From positions 27,063 to 91,062 of the forward strand of contig JAUNER010000005.1 in the NCBI GenBank assembly GCA_030525455.1: a stretch of 64,000 nucleotides of DNA, given 5' to 3'. Source of the DNA: Akkermansia sp. (GTDB taxonomy: Bacteria; Verrucomicrobiota; Verrucomicrobiia; Verrucomicrobiales; Akkermansiaceae). Of the stretch, positions 18,313 through 27,179 are shown one piece after another. Below the pieces are notes generated by a model. That model was not told where the DNA came from and made no database searches. It saw nothing but the letters and a program-made list of their open reading frames with translations. The position numbers and the translations under genes were made by a program. Numbering within the stretch: position 1 is the first letter of the stretch; each line of letters opens with the position of its first letter.

Positions 18313-21036
18313 ATGTCCACCAACTCTATTAATAAGATTGTCTACTCCTTTGGCGGTGGTGCCGCTGATGGCAATGGTAGCATGAAGAATCTCCTAGGTG
18401 GCAAGGGTGCAAACCTTGCCGAAATGGCCCGCATTGGTCTACCTGTGCCTCCCGGTTTTACTATTACAACAGAAGTTTGTACCTACTACTACGACAATGA
18501 TCGTACCTATCCTGCTCAGTTAGATGCTGACGTAAAGGCCGGTATTGCTCGCATGGAAGAATTGGTAGGTAATAAGTTTGGTGCAACAAATGCAATGCCA
18601 TTGCTTGTATCCGTTCGCTCCGGTGCTCGTGAATCTATGCCGGGTATGATGGATACCATTCTTAACCTCGGTTTGAATGACGAAACCGTTGTTGCTATGG
18701 CTGAAGCTACCAACAATCCTCGTTTTGCATGGGACTGCTATCGTCGTTTCATTCAAATGTACGGTGACGTTGTTCTTGGTGTTCAAAAGATGGAAGGTGA
18801 AGACCACGAACCATTCGAAGCTGTTATCGGTGGTCTTAAGGAAGAACGCTATGGTAAGGACATTCCTGACTCTGATTTGACACCGGAAGACTCTCAAGAG
18901 CTTGTAAAGCGTTTCAAGGCTCTTGTGAAGGAACGTACCGGTCATGATTTCCCGGTTTGCCCATGGGAACAGCTTAACGGTGCTATCGGGGCTGTATTCG
19001 GTTCATGGAATAACGACCGTGCTATCGTTTATCGTCAGAAGTACGGCATTCCTTCCGAATGGGGTACTGCTGTAAACGTTCAAGCCATGGTATTCGGTAA
19101 CACAGGTGAAGAATCCGGTTCCGGTGTGGCATTCACACGTAACCCTGCTTCCGGTGAAAACGAATTCTACGGTGAATTCCTCATGAATGCTCAGGGTGAA
19201 GACGTGGTAGCCGGTGTACGCACACCTGCTCCTGTTGCTGAATTGGCAAACGTCATGCCGGAAGCTTTCGATACTCTTTCTCAAATCCGTCAGACTCTTG
19301 AAAATCACTTCCATGATATGCAGGACTTCGAGTTCACCATCCAAGACCGCAAGGTATGGATGCTTCAGACTCGTAACGGTAAGCGCACAGGTGTTGCCGC
19401 TTTCCGTATCGCTTGCGAAATGGTGGAAGAAGGTCTCATTGACTGGAAGACAGCTGTCCGTCGTATTCCTGCTGACCAGGTTGACCAGCTTCTTACTCCT
19501 ATCTTCGACCGCGACGCTATCAAGTCTGCTAAGGTTCTTACAAAGGGTCTGCCTGCAGGTCCCGGTGCAGCTACCGGTCACATTTACCTCAACGCTGAAC
19601 GTTGCGTAGAAGCCGCTGATAAGGGTGAAAAGGTTATCCTTGTTCGTCTCGAAACATCTCCGGAAGACCTTCGTGGTATGATTGCCGCTGAAGGTATCCT
19701 CACCGCTCGCGGTGGTGTTTCTTCTCACGCTGCTCTCGTTGCTCGTCAGATGGGTAAGGTTTGCGTATGCGGTGCTGATGAAGTTGTTGTTGACTACAAC
19801 AAGCGTACCGTAACTGTTGGTGATGTAACCATCCGCGAAGGCGAATATATGTCCATCGACGGTACTTCCGGTCAAGTATATGCCGGTAAGGTAGAAACTT
19901 CTCCTTCTGAAATCATTCAGGTTCTTATCTCTAAGACCATGAAGGCAGAAGACAGCCGCACCTATCAGAACTTTGCTAAGCTCATGCAGTGGTGTGACGA
20001 CTGCACCAAGATGAAGGTTCGCACTAATGCTGACTCTCCTAAGCAGACAGAAAACGCTATTGCGTTCGGTGCTACCGGTATTGGTCTTTGCCGTACAGAA
20101 CACATGTTCTTCGAAGGTAACCGCGTTGACTACGTTCGTGAAATGATTCTTGCAACCAAGAAGTCTGACCGTGTAGCCGCTGTTGCTAAGCTTCTTCCAT
20201 TCCAGAAGGGTGACTTCAAGGGTATCTTTAAGGCTCTTAAGGGGCTTCCGGGTACAATCCGTCTTCTTGACCCACCTCTTCACGAATTCCTTCCTCACAC
20301 CAAGGAACAACAGCTTGACCTTGCTAAGAGCATCGGTATGCCAGTTGAAGTGATTATGCGCCGTGTTGATGAGTTGGAAGAATCCAACCCAATGCTCGGT
20401 CATCGTGGTTGCCGTTTAGGTATTGCTTATCCGGAAATCACAGAAATGCAGGCTCGTGCTATCTTTGAAGCTGCTGTTGAAGTTTCTCAGGAAGAAGGCT
20501 TCACTGTTGTGCCTGAAATCATGGTTCCGTTGGTTTCCTTCAAGAAGGAACTCGACATTCAGAAGGCTATCATCGACAAGGTTGCTGAACAAGTATTCGC
20601 TGAAAAGGGCATGACCCTCGAATACCTCGTTGGTACCATGATCGAAATTCCTCGTGCCGCTGTAACTGCCGATGAAATCGCTGAAACTGCTCAGTTCTTC
20701 TCCTTCGGTACAAACGACCTTACCCAGACTGGTTTGGGTATGAGCCGTGACGACGCAGGTTCCTTCTTACCTCAGTACCAGGACCTCGAAATCATCAAGA
20801 AGAACGTCTTTGCTTCCATCGACCAAGCCGGTGTTGGTAAGCTCATGAAGATTGCTTCTGAACTTGGCCGCTCCACTCGCCCGGACATCAAGCTTGGTAT
20901 CTGCGGTGAACACGGTGGTGACCCTGATTCTGTGAAGTTCTGCAATACTCTCGGCCTCAGCTACGTCAGCTGCTCTCCGTTCCGCGTGCCTACTGCACGT
21001 CTTGCCGCCGCACAGGCTGCTTTGGAACAAGCCTAA
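18313..21036 (+). CDS. ppdK: Pyruvate, phosphate dikinase
   Basis: 907 residues, the full family length. It interconverts pyruvate + ATP + Pi and PEP + AMP + PPi, in glycolysis or gluconeogenesis. Order of domains: ATP-grasp nucleotide domain ([21 protein letters not shown]), the swivelling phosphohistidine domain with [16 protein letters not shown] (His near 470), and a C-terminal PEP/pyruvate barrel with [21 protein letters not shown] and CGEHGGDP (Cys near 864). A consensus promoter precedes it and a clear terminator follows. Codon use is extremely biased, which creates a spurious 466-codon frame on the opposite strand. Confidence 0.98.
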   Translation: MSTNSINKIVYSFGGGAADGNGSMKNLLGGKGANLAEMARIGLPVPPGFTITTEVCTYYYDNDRTYPAQLDADVKAGIARMEELVGNKFGATNAMPLLVSVRSGARESMPGMMDTILNLGLNDETVVAMAEATNNPRFAWDCYRRFIQMYGDVVLGVQKMEGEDHEPFEAVIGGLKEERYGKDIPDSDLTPEDSQELVKRFKALVKERTGHDFPVCPWEQLNGAIGAVFGSWNNDRAIVYRQKYGIPSEWGTAVNVQAMVFGNTGEESGSGVAFTRNPASGENEFYGEFLMNAQGEDVVAGVRTPAPVAELANVMPEAFDTLSQIRQTLENHFHDMQDFEFTIQDRKVWMLQTRNGKRTGVAAFRIACEMVEEGLIDWKTAVRRIPADQVDQLLTPIFDRDAIKSAKVLTKGLPAGPGAATGHIYLNAERCVEAADKGEKVILVRLETSPEDLRGMIAAEGILTARGGVSSHAALVARQMGKVCVCGADEVVVDYNKRTVTVGDVTIREGEYMSIDGTSGQVYAGKVETSPSEIIQVLISKTMKAEDSRTYQNFAKLMQWCDDCTKMKVRTNADSPKQTENAIAFGATGIGLCRTEHMFFEGNRVDYVREMILATKKSDRVAAVAKLLPFQKGDFKGIFKALKGLPGTIRLLDPPLHEFLPHTKEQQLDLAKSIGMPVEVIMRRVDELEESNPMLGHRGCRLGIAYPEITEMQARAIFEAAVEVSQEEGFTVVPEIMVPLVSFKKELDIQKAIIDKVAEQVFAEKGMTLEYLVGTMIEIPRAAVTADEIAETAQFFSFGTNDLTQTGLGMSRDDAGSFLPQYQDLEIIKKNVFASIDQAGVGKLMKIASELGRSTRPDIKLGICGEHGGDPDSVKFCNTLGLSYVSCSPFRVPTARLAAAQAALEQA

Positions 21037-21067
21037 GAGTTTCGCGTTCTGACAAATTTGCATTCAG

Positions 21068-21099
21068 CCCGTGGTTCTTTTCAGAGCCACGGGTTTTTT
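21068..21099 (+). terminator. Intrinsic terminator of ppdK
   Basis: CCCGTGGTTC pairs with GAGCCACGGG (10 bp with one wobble), followed by TTTTTT. It lies 31 nt after the ppdK stop. Confidence 0.9.
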
Positions 21100-21136
21100 A
21101 TGCCTTGTTTTGGAGGTTGCAAAATCAGAAAGATGG

Positions 21137-21142
21137 TATAAT
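21137..21142 (+). promoter_or_regulatory. -10 element of a predicted leaderless promoter (OsmC gene)
   Basis: A perfect TATAAT ends 8 nt before ATG 21151, which places the transcript start within about two bases of the start codon. TTGCAA at 21117 is the nearest -35-like hexamer but its spacing (14 nt) is short. Confidence 0.5.
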
Positions 21143-21150
21143 ATCACTTT

Positions 21151-21558
21151 ATGGTAAAATCCACGACAATTTATGAAGGCGGCTTGCACTGTTCCCTGGT
21201 GCATGAACCCTCCGGTGCAATGGTTGCTACAGATGCTCCGGTAGATAATAATGGCAAAGGTGAAGCCTTTTCTCCCACAGATTTGGTTGGTGCCGCTCTC
21301 GCTGCTTGTATGTCCACTATCATGGGCATTGTGGCCGCTCGCAAGGGCATTGCTCTTGAAGGGATGAAAGTTGAGGTCGCTAAGCACATGAGTGCTGACC
21401 CTCGTCGCATAGGTAAGCTCGAAGTAGTTATTAATGTGCCTCTTCCGGCTGACCACCCTGACCGCCAAATGCTCGAAAATGCCGCCCTTGCTTGCCCCGT
21501 TAAGCAAAGTCTGCATCCGGATATCGAAATTCCTATCACTTGGAATTGGCTGGGCTAA
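21151..21558 (+). CDS. OsmC/Ohr-family protein (peroxiredoxin-like)
   Basis: 135 residues. Family features: SPTDLVGAALAACMSTIMG, with the first conserved Cys on the long helix (about residue 53), and the second Cys in ENAALACPVKQSLHPDI (about 112). In this family the two Cys reduce organic hydroperoxides. The order of conserved segments and the C-terminal PITWNW are closer to the OsmC/YhfA branch than to Ohr. It is a single-gene unit: a -10 box abuts the start, and a terminator with eight Ts follows. Confidence 0.9.
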   Translation: MVKSTTIYEGGLHCSLVHEPSGAMVATDAPVDNNGKGEAFSPTDLVGAALAACMSTIMGIVAARKGIALEGMKVEVAKHMSADPRRIGKLEVVINVPLPADHPDRQMLENAALACPVKQSLHPDIEIPITWNWLG

Positions 21559-21583
21559 TTCACTAAAACATCTTTTTTCCCTC

Positions 21584-21620
21584 TCGTCGGTAAGGATATC
21601 CCTTATCGACGATTTTTTTT
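21584..21620 (+). terminator. Intrinsic terminator of the OsmC gene
   Basis: A 12-bp stem (TCGTCGGTAAGG with CCTTATCGACGA, one wobble), a 5-nt loop and eight T residues. Confidence 0.9.
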
Positions 21621-21632
21621 GGTGACATTGAG

Positions 21633-21638
21633 TATAAT
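21633..21638 (+). promoter_or_regulatory. Candidate -10 element upstream of mutS
   Basis: A perfect TATAAT lies right after the OsmC terminator, with no good -35 in register. If used, it gives a leader of about 220 nt before mutS that would contain the small open frame at 21746-21802. Confidence 0.35.
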
Positions 21639-21745
21639 CTTGTTTACTTGGCCCTAGTATCTTGCAGGAATTATAGGATCTTGAATAAAATGGGGGGGGC
21701 GTGGCATCGTTCAGCAAATTATTTTTAATTTTTAAGGAGACACTC

Positions 21746-21802
21746 ATGATGTGGGCTGTAGACTTATCTTTCAGTATTAGTAGTAGTTGGCATAAAAGAT
21801 AG
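21746..21802 (+). CDS. Possible 18-codon upstream frame (leader peptide) before mutS
   Basis: ATG-ATG-TGG... reads MMWAVDLSFSISSSWHKR and stops at TAG 21800-21802. It is preceded at proper distance by AAGGAGA (21734-21740), one of the better Shine-Dalgarno sequences in a window where they are generally weak. It contains a run of Ser codons. No conservation evidence is available, and chance occurrence is possible. Confidence 0.25.
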   Translation: MMWAVDLSFSISSSWHKR

Positions 21803-21862
21803 AAGAGGTCGGATTAGGAACTTGATATTTGGGGGGGATTGGAGTAGTCTCTGCGAGTACGT

Positions 21863-24367
21863 ATGAGTAAGCAAAGCACTAGCACTACACCTATGATGGA
21901 GCAGTACCTAAGGATGAAAAAAGGGCTGCCGAGTGATGTGCTTTTGTTCTTTAGATTAGGTGACTTTTACGAAATGTTTTTTGAGGATGCCAAAGAAGCG
22001 GCATCGATTTTGGGGCTGACCTTGACAAGGCGTCAGGGTATACCCATGTGCGGTGTGCCGCACCATAGTGCAGAGGGGTACATTGGGCGGTTGGTAAAGA
22101 GTGGTAAGCGAGTGGCTATCGCTGAACAGACATCAACCCCACAGCCGGGGAAGTTGGTGGAACGCGAATTATCGCGAGTGATTTCTGCCGGTACTTTGGC
22201 TGATTTGAATTTACTGGATTCAGGACGGCATAATTACATTGTGTCCGTATATAGGGAAAAGAAGCAATTTGGCTTAGCCTGTGTGGACCATACGACGGGG
22301 GAATTTTCTGTAGCTCAGTTTGATAATAAGGAGTTGCTGAGGGATGAGCTGATGCGGATTAGTCCATCTGAGGTACTGGTGAGTGATGAGCAGGTAGAGG
22401 AGTTTGCGGAGATTCAGGCGACATTGTACTATGATGGTTATACTTTCTTGCCAGCTACGGCCGTACCGAGTTTGTTGAGTCATTTTCGGGTGCATTCGCT
22501 AGATGGGTTTGGGTGTGCAGAAATGACGGCGGCACTGGGGGCGGCCGGTGCAATTTTGCATTATTTAACATATCAGCTTAGACGTGGGGTAGAGCATTTA
22601 CGTCGCTTATCTGTGCGAGGAACGGAGCAGTCTGTGCTGATAGACCAAGCCAGTCAACGGAATTTAGATTTGGTGGATTCACGTGGTGGAGTGAAGCTTT
22701 CGCTACTGGGTACATTAGATAGGACGAGTACGCCCATGGGGGCTAGAAAACTTCGAGATTGGGTACTGCATCCATTGGCTGATTTAGAGAAGTTACTTGC
22801 TCGGCAGGATGTGATAGCCAGATTGCTTGCGGAACCCTATCTGATGAGCAAACTTAGAGAAAGTTTGAAAAACGTGCGGGACATGGAGCGACTGACCGGA
22901 CGCATTTCTCAGGGGGCAGGGAATGCTCGTGATTTACAGGCATTGGCGATGTCATTAGGGCGAATTCCGGCATTGAGGGAAGATTTGATGGCCTTAGGCG
23001 ATGGTGGTGTATTGTTGGCCGGTATAAAGGAACGCATGGGGCAATTTGATGAGTTGGTTGATTTATTGCATCGAGCTTTGGTAGACGAACCACCGGTGAC
23101 GATTAAGGAAGGTGGAATCATTCGTGAAGGGTATCATGCCGGGTTGGATGAGTTACGTGTGGCATCAAGAGACGGGAAAGCATGGTTGGCACAACTACAA
23201 GAGAAAGAAAGAAAGAGAACAGGTATTGATTCCCTGAAAATTCGTTTCAATAATGTTTTTGGCTATTATATAGAAGTTACTAAGTCTCATTATGATAAAG
23301 TGCCGGATGACTACCAGCGAAAGCAAACGCTGGTGAATGCCGAGCGATTTATCACCCCTGAGCTAAAGCAGATGGAAAACACCATCCTTGGGGCAGATGA
23401 GCGGTCTAGGCAACTGGAGTATGAGCAATTTGTTTTGCTCAGAGAGGAAGTAGGGAGGCATATTGACGGTATACAGATAACGGCAGATGCCATGGCTGAT
23501 TTAGACGTGCTTCTGGCTTTGGCAGAGGTGGCTCAGCTGTATGGGTATAGTCGCCCGGTGCTGGATGATTCACAAATATTAAAAATCGTCAATGGGCGAC
23601 ATCCTGTGATTGAGCAGAGTCTCAACGGTGAAAGTTTCGTGCCGAATGATACGATGCTTGAACCAACAGAAAATCGTTTGATTTTACTTACCGGACCGAA
23701 CATGGCCGGTAAGAGTACATACATCCGTCAGGTAGCTCTTATCACGCTCATGGCACAGATGGGGGCATACGTTCCGGCGGAGTTTGCTCATATTGGGTTA
23801 GTGGATCGCATATTTTGTCGAGTAGGTGCAAGTGATGATTTGGCCCGCGGACAGTCAACCTTTATGGTAGAAATGAGTGAAACTTCTCTCATTCTCAACA
23901 ATGCCACGGAGCGTTCTCTGATAATACTCGATGAAATTGGTCGAGGAACGGCGACATTTGATGGTTTGTCTATTGCTTGGGCAGTAGCAGAGCATTTACA
24001 TGATGTGTTGAAGTCCCGCACCTTATTTGCCACGCATTACCATGAATTGACCGATTTGGCAAATTCACGTCCTGCTGTGCAGAATTACAATGTGGCGGTG
24101 CGAGAATGGAAAGAGGAAATTGTCTTTTTGCGAAAAATCATCCCAGGTGCGGCTGATAAGTCGTATGGTATTCAGGTAGCCAGACTGGCAGGGATGCCTG
24201 CTGTCATCGTGGAACGAGCCAAGGCCATACTATCTCATCTGGAAATGAATTCCACCCGACCAGCGAAAAAAGAACGCAGTATGCGAGCCTCTGAGCCAAA
24301 GGCAAAAAATACAGATATGGACGATGATATGCCAACGGGGCGGTATGCACAGTTGGAGTTGTTTTAA
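21863..24367 (+). CDS. mutS: DNA mismatch repair protein MutS
   Basis: 834 residues, normal for MutS1. It recognises mismatches and starts repair with MutL. The mismatch-wedging GDFYEMF (Phe35, Glu37) is present, followed by the connector, lever and clamp domains and the ABC-type ATPase: Walker A GPNMAGKSTYIRQ (about 611-623), DEIGRGTATFDG (about 690) and ATHYHEL. The C-terminus ends with a short tail and YAQLELF, typical of the family. It is separated by only 6 nt from the exonuclease gene, so the two are likely co-transcribed. Confidence 0.98.
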   Translation: MSKQSTSTTPMMEQYLRMKKGLPSDVLLFFRLGDFYEMFFEDAKEAASILGLTLTRRQGIPMCGVPHHSAEGYIGRLVKSGKRVAIAEQTSTPQPGKLVERELSRVISAGTLADLNLLDSGRHNYIVSVYREKKQFGLACVDHTTGEFSVAQFDNKELLRDELMRISPSEVLVSDEQVEEFAEIQATLYYDGYTFLPATAVPSLLSHFRVHSLDGFGCAEMTAALGAAGAILHYLTYQLRRGVEHLRRLSVRGTEQSVLIDQASQRNLDLVDSRGGVKLSLLGTLDRTSTPMGARKLRDWVLHPLADLEKLLARQDVIARLLAEPYLMSKLRESLKNVRDMERLTGRISQGAGNARDLQALAMSLGRIPALREDLMALGDGGVLLAGIKERMGQFDELVDLLHRALVDEPPVTIKEGGIIREGYHAGLDELRVASRDGKAWLAQLQEKERKRTGIDSLKIRFNNVFGYYIEVTKSHYDKVPDDYQRKQTLVNAERFITPELKQMENTILGADERSRQLEYEQFVLLREEVGRHIDGIQITADAMADLDVLLALAEVAQLYGYSRPVLDDSQILKIVNGRHPVIEQSLNGESFVPNDTMLEPTENRLILLTGPNMAGKSTYIRQVALITLMAQMGAYVPAEFAHIGLVDRIFCRVGASDDLARGQSTFMVEMSETSLILNNATERSLIILDEIGRGTATFDGLSIAWAVAEHLHDVLKSRTLFATHYHELTDLANSRPAVQNYNVAVREWKEEIVFLRKIIPGAADKSYGIQVARLAGMPAVIVERAKAILSHLEMNSTRPAKKERSMRASEPKAKNTDMDDDMPTGRYAQLELF

Positions 24368-24373
24368 TGGATT

Positions 24374-24964
24374 ATGTTGGGTGATTTGCCTATTTCAGAA
24401 TTAAGATTTGCGGCGATAGATTTTGAATCTGCCGGTGCAACACGTGGTGACACCGACCAGCCTGTGCAGATAGGCATAGCTCATGGGCGATTATTGTTTG
24501 ATGAACCGGAGCTGTGGGTTTCATACATTGCCACAGATAAACCTGTGTTGTGGAGCGCATCGCAAGTACATGGAATTACTACAGAAATGTTGGCTGATGC
24601 CCCGAGTTTTGTTTCGCTCTGGCCGGAAATAAAAAAGCGGCTTGAGGGAGCAGTTGTCGTCGGGCATAACCCTGCTACAGAGAGAAAATTTCTACGACGA
24701 TTTCCCGGACATGGCTTTGGTCCGTGGATAGATACTTTGGCCTTGGGGAGGATGTGTGTACCAGGGCTGGCTGATTATTCTTTATCAACGTTGGCAGAGG
24801 CTCTCGGGGTGGTGGATGAACTTCATAGTTATCTGCCACATAAACAATGGCACGATGCCCTGTACGATGCCCTGGCAAGTTTGTTAGTACTGCGATTTTT
24901 GGTAAAGGAACTACGATTGGAGTCGCATCCTTTATCTGTACTGGGAAAAGCGGTGTTAAAGTGA
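24374..24964 (+). CDS. DnaQ-type DEDDh 3'-5' exonuclease
   Basis: 196 residues. Exo I IDFESAG (Asp/Glu, about 15-20), Exo II VVGHNPATERKFL (about 95-107, with an acidic residue replaced by the context NPATE), and Exo III HDALYDALAS (about 158-167, His and Asp) form a DEDDh-like active site. The protein matches the epsilon/RNase T-like single-domain exonucleases. Its position 6 nt after mutS suggests a role in excision during mismatch repair, but this is inference. The expected first-motif spacing is present; Exo II is the least typical part. A shared bidirectional terminator ends the operon. Confidence 0.8.
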   Translation: MLGDLPISELRFAAIDFESAGATRGDTDQPVQIGIAHGRLLFDEPELWVSYIATDKPVLWSASQVHGITTEMLADAPSFVSLWPEIKKRLEGAVVVGHNPATERKFLRRFPGHGFGPWIDTLALGRMCVPGLADYSLSTLAEALGVVDELHSYLPHKQWHDALYDALASLLVLRFLVKELRLESHPLSVLGKAVLK

Positions 24965-25004
24965 ATTTTTTTGAGTTTTCTTATTTTGAAAAAAGATAAA
25001 AAAT

Positions 25005-25038
25005 GCCCCATGTGATAGAAGTCACACGGGGCGTTTTG
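25005..25038. terminator. Bidirectional terminator between the exonuclease gene and rpiB-glyA
   Basis: GCCCCATGTGA pairs with TCACACGGGGC (11 bp, one mismatch). GTTTTGTT follows on the plus strand and an A-rich run precedes it, giving a T-rich run on the minus strand. Confidence 0.85.
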
Positions 25039-25063
25039 TTAGAAAGTTAGCTAATTAGATGAA

Positions 25064-26752
25064 TTAGCGAGGAAGAGGGAACTGACGATTAAAGGCAGAA
25101 ATTTCTGCTTTTAACTGAGCAAAACCTTCCGGATTCGGGCAGACTTGTTCACCGGCATAAAGAGCCAAGGCACGAGCGATGAATTCAGCAACTTGCTCAA
25201 CGTCTTTTTCCTTCATTCCACGTGTAGTAACAGCAGGAGTACCAATGCGGATACCAGAAGGCTTCATTGGAGAACCGGTGTCGAAGGGGATGGCATTCTT
25301 ATTCACAGTAATGCCAACGCGGTCGAGTGCTTCCTGAGCATCTGCACCATTTAAGTTTTTATTGCGAAGGTCAACCATGAATACATGGTTATCTGTACCA
25401 CCGGAAACAATGCGGAAGCCGAGTTCCTGCATTTTTGCGGCCATAGCCTTGGCGTTGCTAACTACTTGGGCTGCGTATTCCTTGAATTCAGGCTTCAGAG
25501 CTTCGCCGAAGCAAGCTGCTTTTGCGGCAATAACGTGCATGAGCGGACCACCCTGCATGCCCGGGAAGAGAGATGCATCTAACTTCTTGGCAAATTCCTC
25601 ACGACAAATCACGAAACCACCACGTGGGCCACGAAGAGATTTGTGTGTGGTTGAGGCTACAAAGTCAGCATGTGGTACCGGATTCGGGTGCTGACCACCA
25701 GCCACAAGACCGGCGATGTGAGCCATGTCTACAAACAAGTAAGCACCACAAGCCTTTGCAATCTGACCAATGCGTTCAAAATCAATTGTGCGAGAGTAGG
25801 CACTAGCACCGGCAGTAATCATGTTTGGCTTCACTTCCATGGCGAGTTTTTCCAAAGCGTCGTAATCGAGAGCTTCAGTATTTGGGTCTACGCCATAGTG
25901 AACGACATTGTAGAGTTTACCGGAGAAATTAGCCTTATGACCATGAGTGAGGTGACCACCATGAGCAAGGTCCATTGTGAGGATGGTATCACCCGGTTTA
26001 AGCACGGAGAAGTAAACAGACATATTTGCCTGAGAACCGGAGTGAGCCTGAACGTTGGCGTGGTCACCGCCGAAAATCTTAAGAACGCGATCGATAGCGA
26101 GTTGTTCAACCTTATCGACGCATTCGCAACCACCGTACCAGCGTTTTGCCGGGTAACCTTCAGCATATTTATTGGTGAGCAGAGAGCCCTGAGCCTCGCG
26201 AACTGCCGGAGAAGCAAAGTTTTCAGAAGCAATAAGCTCAATGTTGTTGGTTTGGCGATTTTTTTCTTCTTCAATGTAAGCGGCTAATTCCGGGTCGCTT
26301 GTTAAGAGAGCAGAACCGGAAGCTTTATTGACACGGCGTTCATGACGATCGCCTTCAAATTCAGCTTCTAACCAAGCTTCGAGAACTTCATCAACGTTTT
26401 CCTTAGTAACATTAGCAGCGGCCAAACAAAGGATATTTGAGTTATTGTGCTGGCGAGAAAGGGAAGCATAGGCGGGAGTGCGACAAAGAGCTGCACGAAC
26501 GCCAACCCAGCGGTTAGCCGCAATGCTCATACCGATACCGGAACGACAAATTAAAATGCCTCTATCGAATGTGCCATCTGCTACTCTGGAAGCAACAGCG
26601 TTGGCGTAATCAGAATAGTCACAAGATGTTTTCGTCATCGGCCCCATGTCTGTAACGTCGTACCCCCATGAGGTGAGTAATTCTACAACTTTTTCTTTAA
26701 GATCTACACCGGCATGGTCTGAGCCGATTGCAATTTTATATGTTGTGTTCAT
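25064..26752 (-). CDS. Fusion of ribose-5-phosphate isomerase B and serine hydroxymethyltransferase
   Basis: 562 residues. Residues 1-145 are Rpi[13 protein letters not shown], the catalytic Cys in [17 protein letters not shown], and the His of QHNNSN; it interconverts ribose-5-P and ribulose-5-P. Residues about 155-562 are GlyA, PLP-dependent, converting serine to glycine with tetrahydrofolate: [35 protein letters not shown] and the PLP-lysine in [13 protein letters not shown] (about 370). No internal stop or restart lies between the parts. Both active sites look intact, though CRSG replaces the commoner CGTG. The fusion links pentose phosphate and one-carbon metabolism. Confidence 0.94.
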   Translation of the reverse strand: MNTTYKIAIGSDHAGVDLKEKVVELLTSWGYDVTDMGPMTKTSCDYSDYANAVASRVADGTFDRGILICRSGIGMSIAANRWVGVRAALCRTPAYASLSRQHNNSNILCLAAANVTKENVDEVLEAWLEAEFEGDRHERRVNKASGSALLTSDPELAAYIEEEKNRQTNNIELIASENFASPAVREAQGSLLTNKYAEGYPAKRWYGGCECVDKVEQLAIDRVLKIFGGDHANVQAHSGSQANMSVYFSVLKPGDTILTMDLAHGGHLTHGHKANFSGKLYNVVHYGVDPNTEALDYDALEKLAMEVKPNMITAGASAYSRTIDFERIGQIAKACGAYLFVDMAHIAGLVAGGQHPNPVPHADFVASTTHKSLRGPRGGFVICREEFAKKLDASLFPGMQGGPLMHVIAAKAACFGEALKPEFKEYAAQVVSNAKAMAAKMQELGFRIVSGGTDNHVFMVDLRNKNLNGADAQEALDRVGITVNKNAIPFDTGSPMKPSGIRIGTPAVTTRGMKEKDVEQVAEFIARALALYAGEQVCPNPEGFAQLKAEISAFNRQFPLPR

Positions 26753-27116
26753 GATTAATGCTCGGAATGAGGACGAGAATTTTGCCTTATTTATTCTTTA
26801 TAGGCAAGCCCTAGATAGGCTCATGCCACACAATGTGAGAGAACGTTAATCGAATAAAGCACGGACAAAGAGAATGTAGAGAGATGTGATGTAAATCAGA
26901 TAAAAATTGCAATGAGCGTTGGCGTGTGACCTTCGTCTATGAGCATATGTGGATAATGATGGATATGTGCCATCACTTCATAGGCTTATACCCCCCTATT
27001 ATTTCTAAATAAGGGAATTTTTAATGTAAGCAAAGAGGAAATAAATACAGACAATGTGATAAAATAGGGAAAAATAAAAAATTCCATCGTTAGTACAGTT
27101 TATCACATGTGCAGTG
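26753..27116. other. Non-coding gap between rpiB-glyA and prc
   Basis: No gene or known riboswitch motif is visible; I checked by eye for a glycine riboswitch because GlyA follows on the minus strand and found none. A weak promoter candidate for rpiB-glyA (TTGCCT, 17-nt spacer, CAAAAT on the minus strand, near 26790-26815) is present. Confidence 0.4.
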
Positions 27117-27146
27117 AAAAAGCCCTCTTTTCACAGAGGGCTTTTT
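27117..27146. terminator. Bidirectional intrinsic terminator after prc
   Basis: AAAAAGCCCTC and GAGGGCTTTTT form a perfect 11-bp stem around an 8-nt loop. It is flanked by A on the left and T on the right, and sits 34 nt after the prc stop on the minus strand. Confidence 0.9.
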
Positions 27147-27179
27147 GTGTAGAGAACTGGGTGAGGAAAGATGTTCTAG

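Noticed and set aside
19003..20403. Long open frame (466 codons) on the minus strand within ppdK
   Set aside because: It is antisense to a certain gene with strong codon bias. The translated product has no recognisable domain and is rich in His, Cys and Thr, as expected for an antisense frame.
26753..27116. A glycine or tetrahydrofolate riboswitch before rpiB-glyA
   Set aside because: I found no conserved core motif of these riboswitches by eye. A covariance-model search would settle it.
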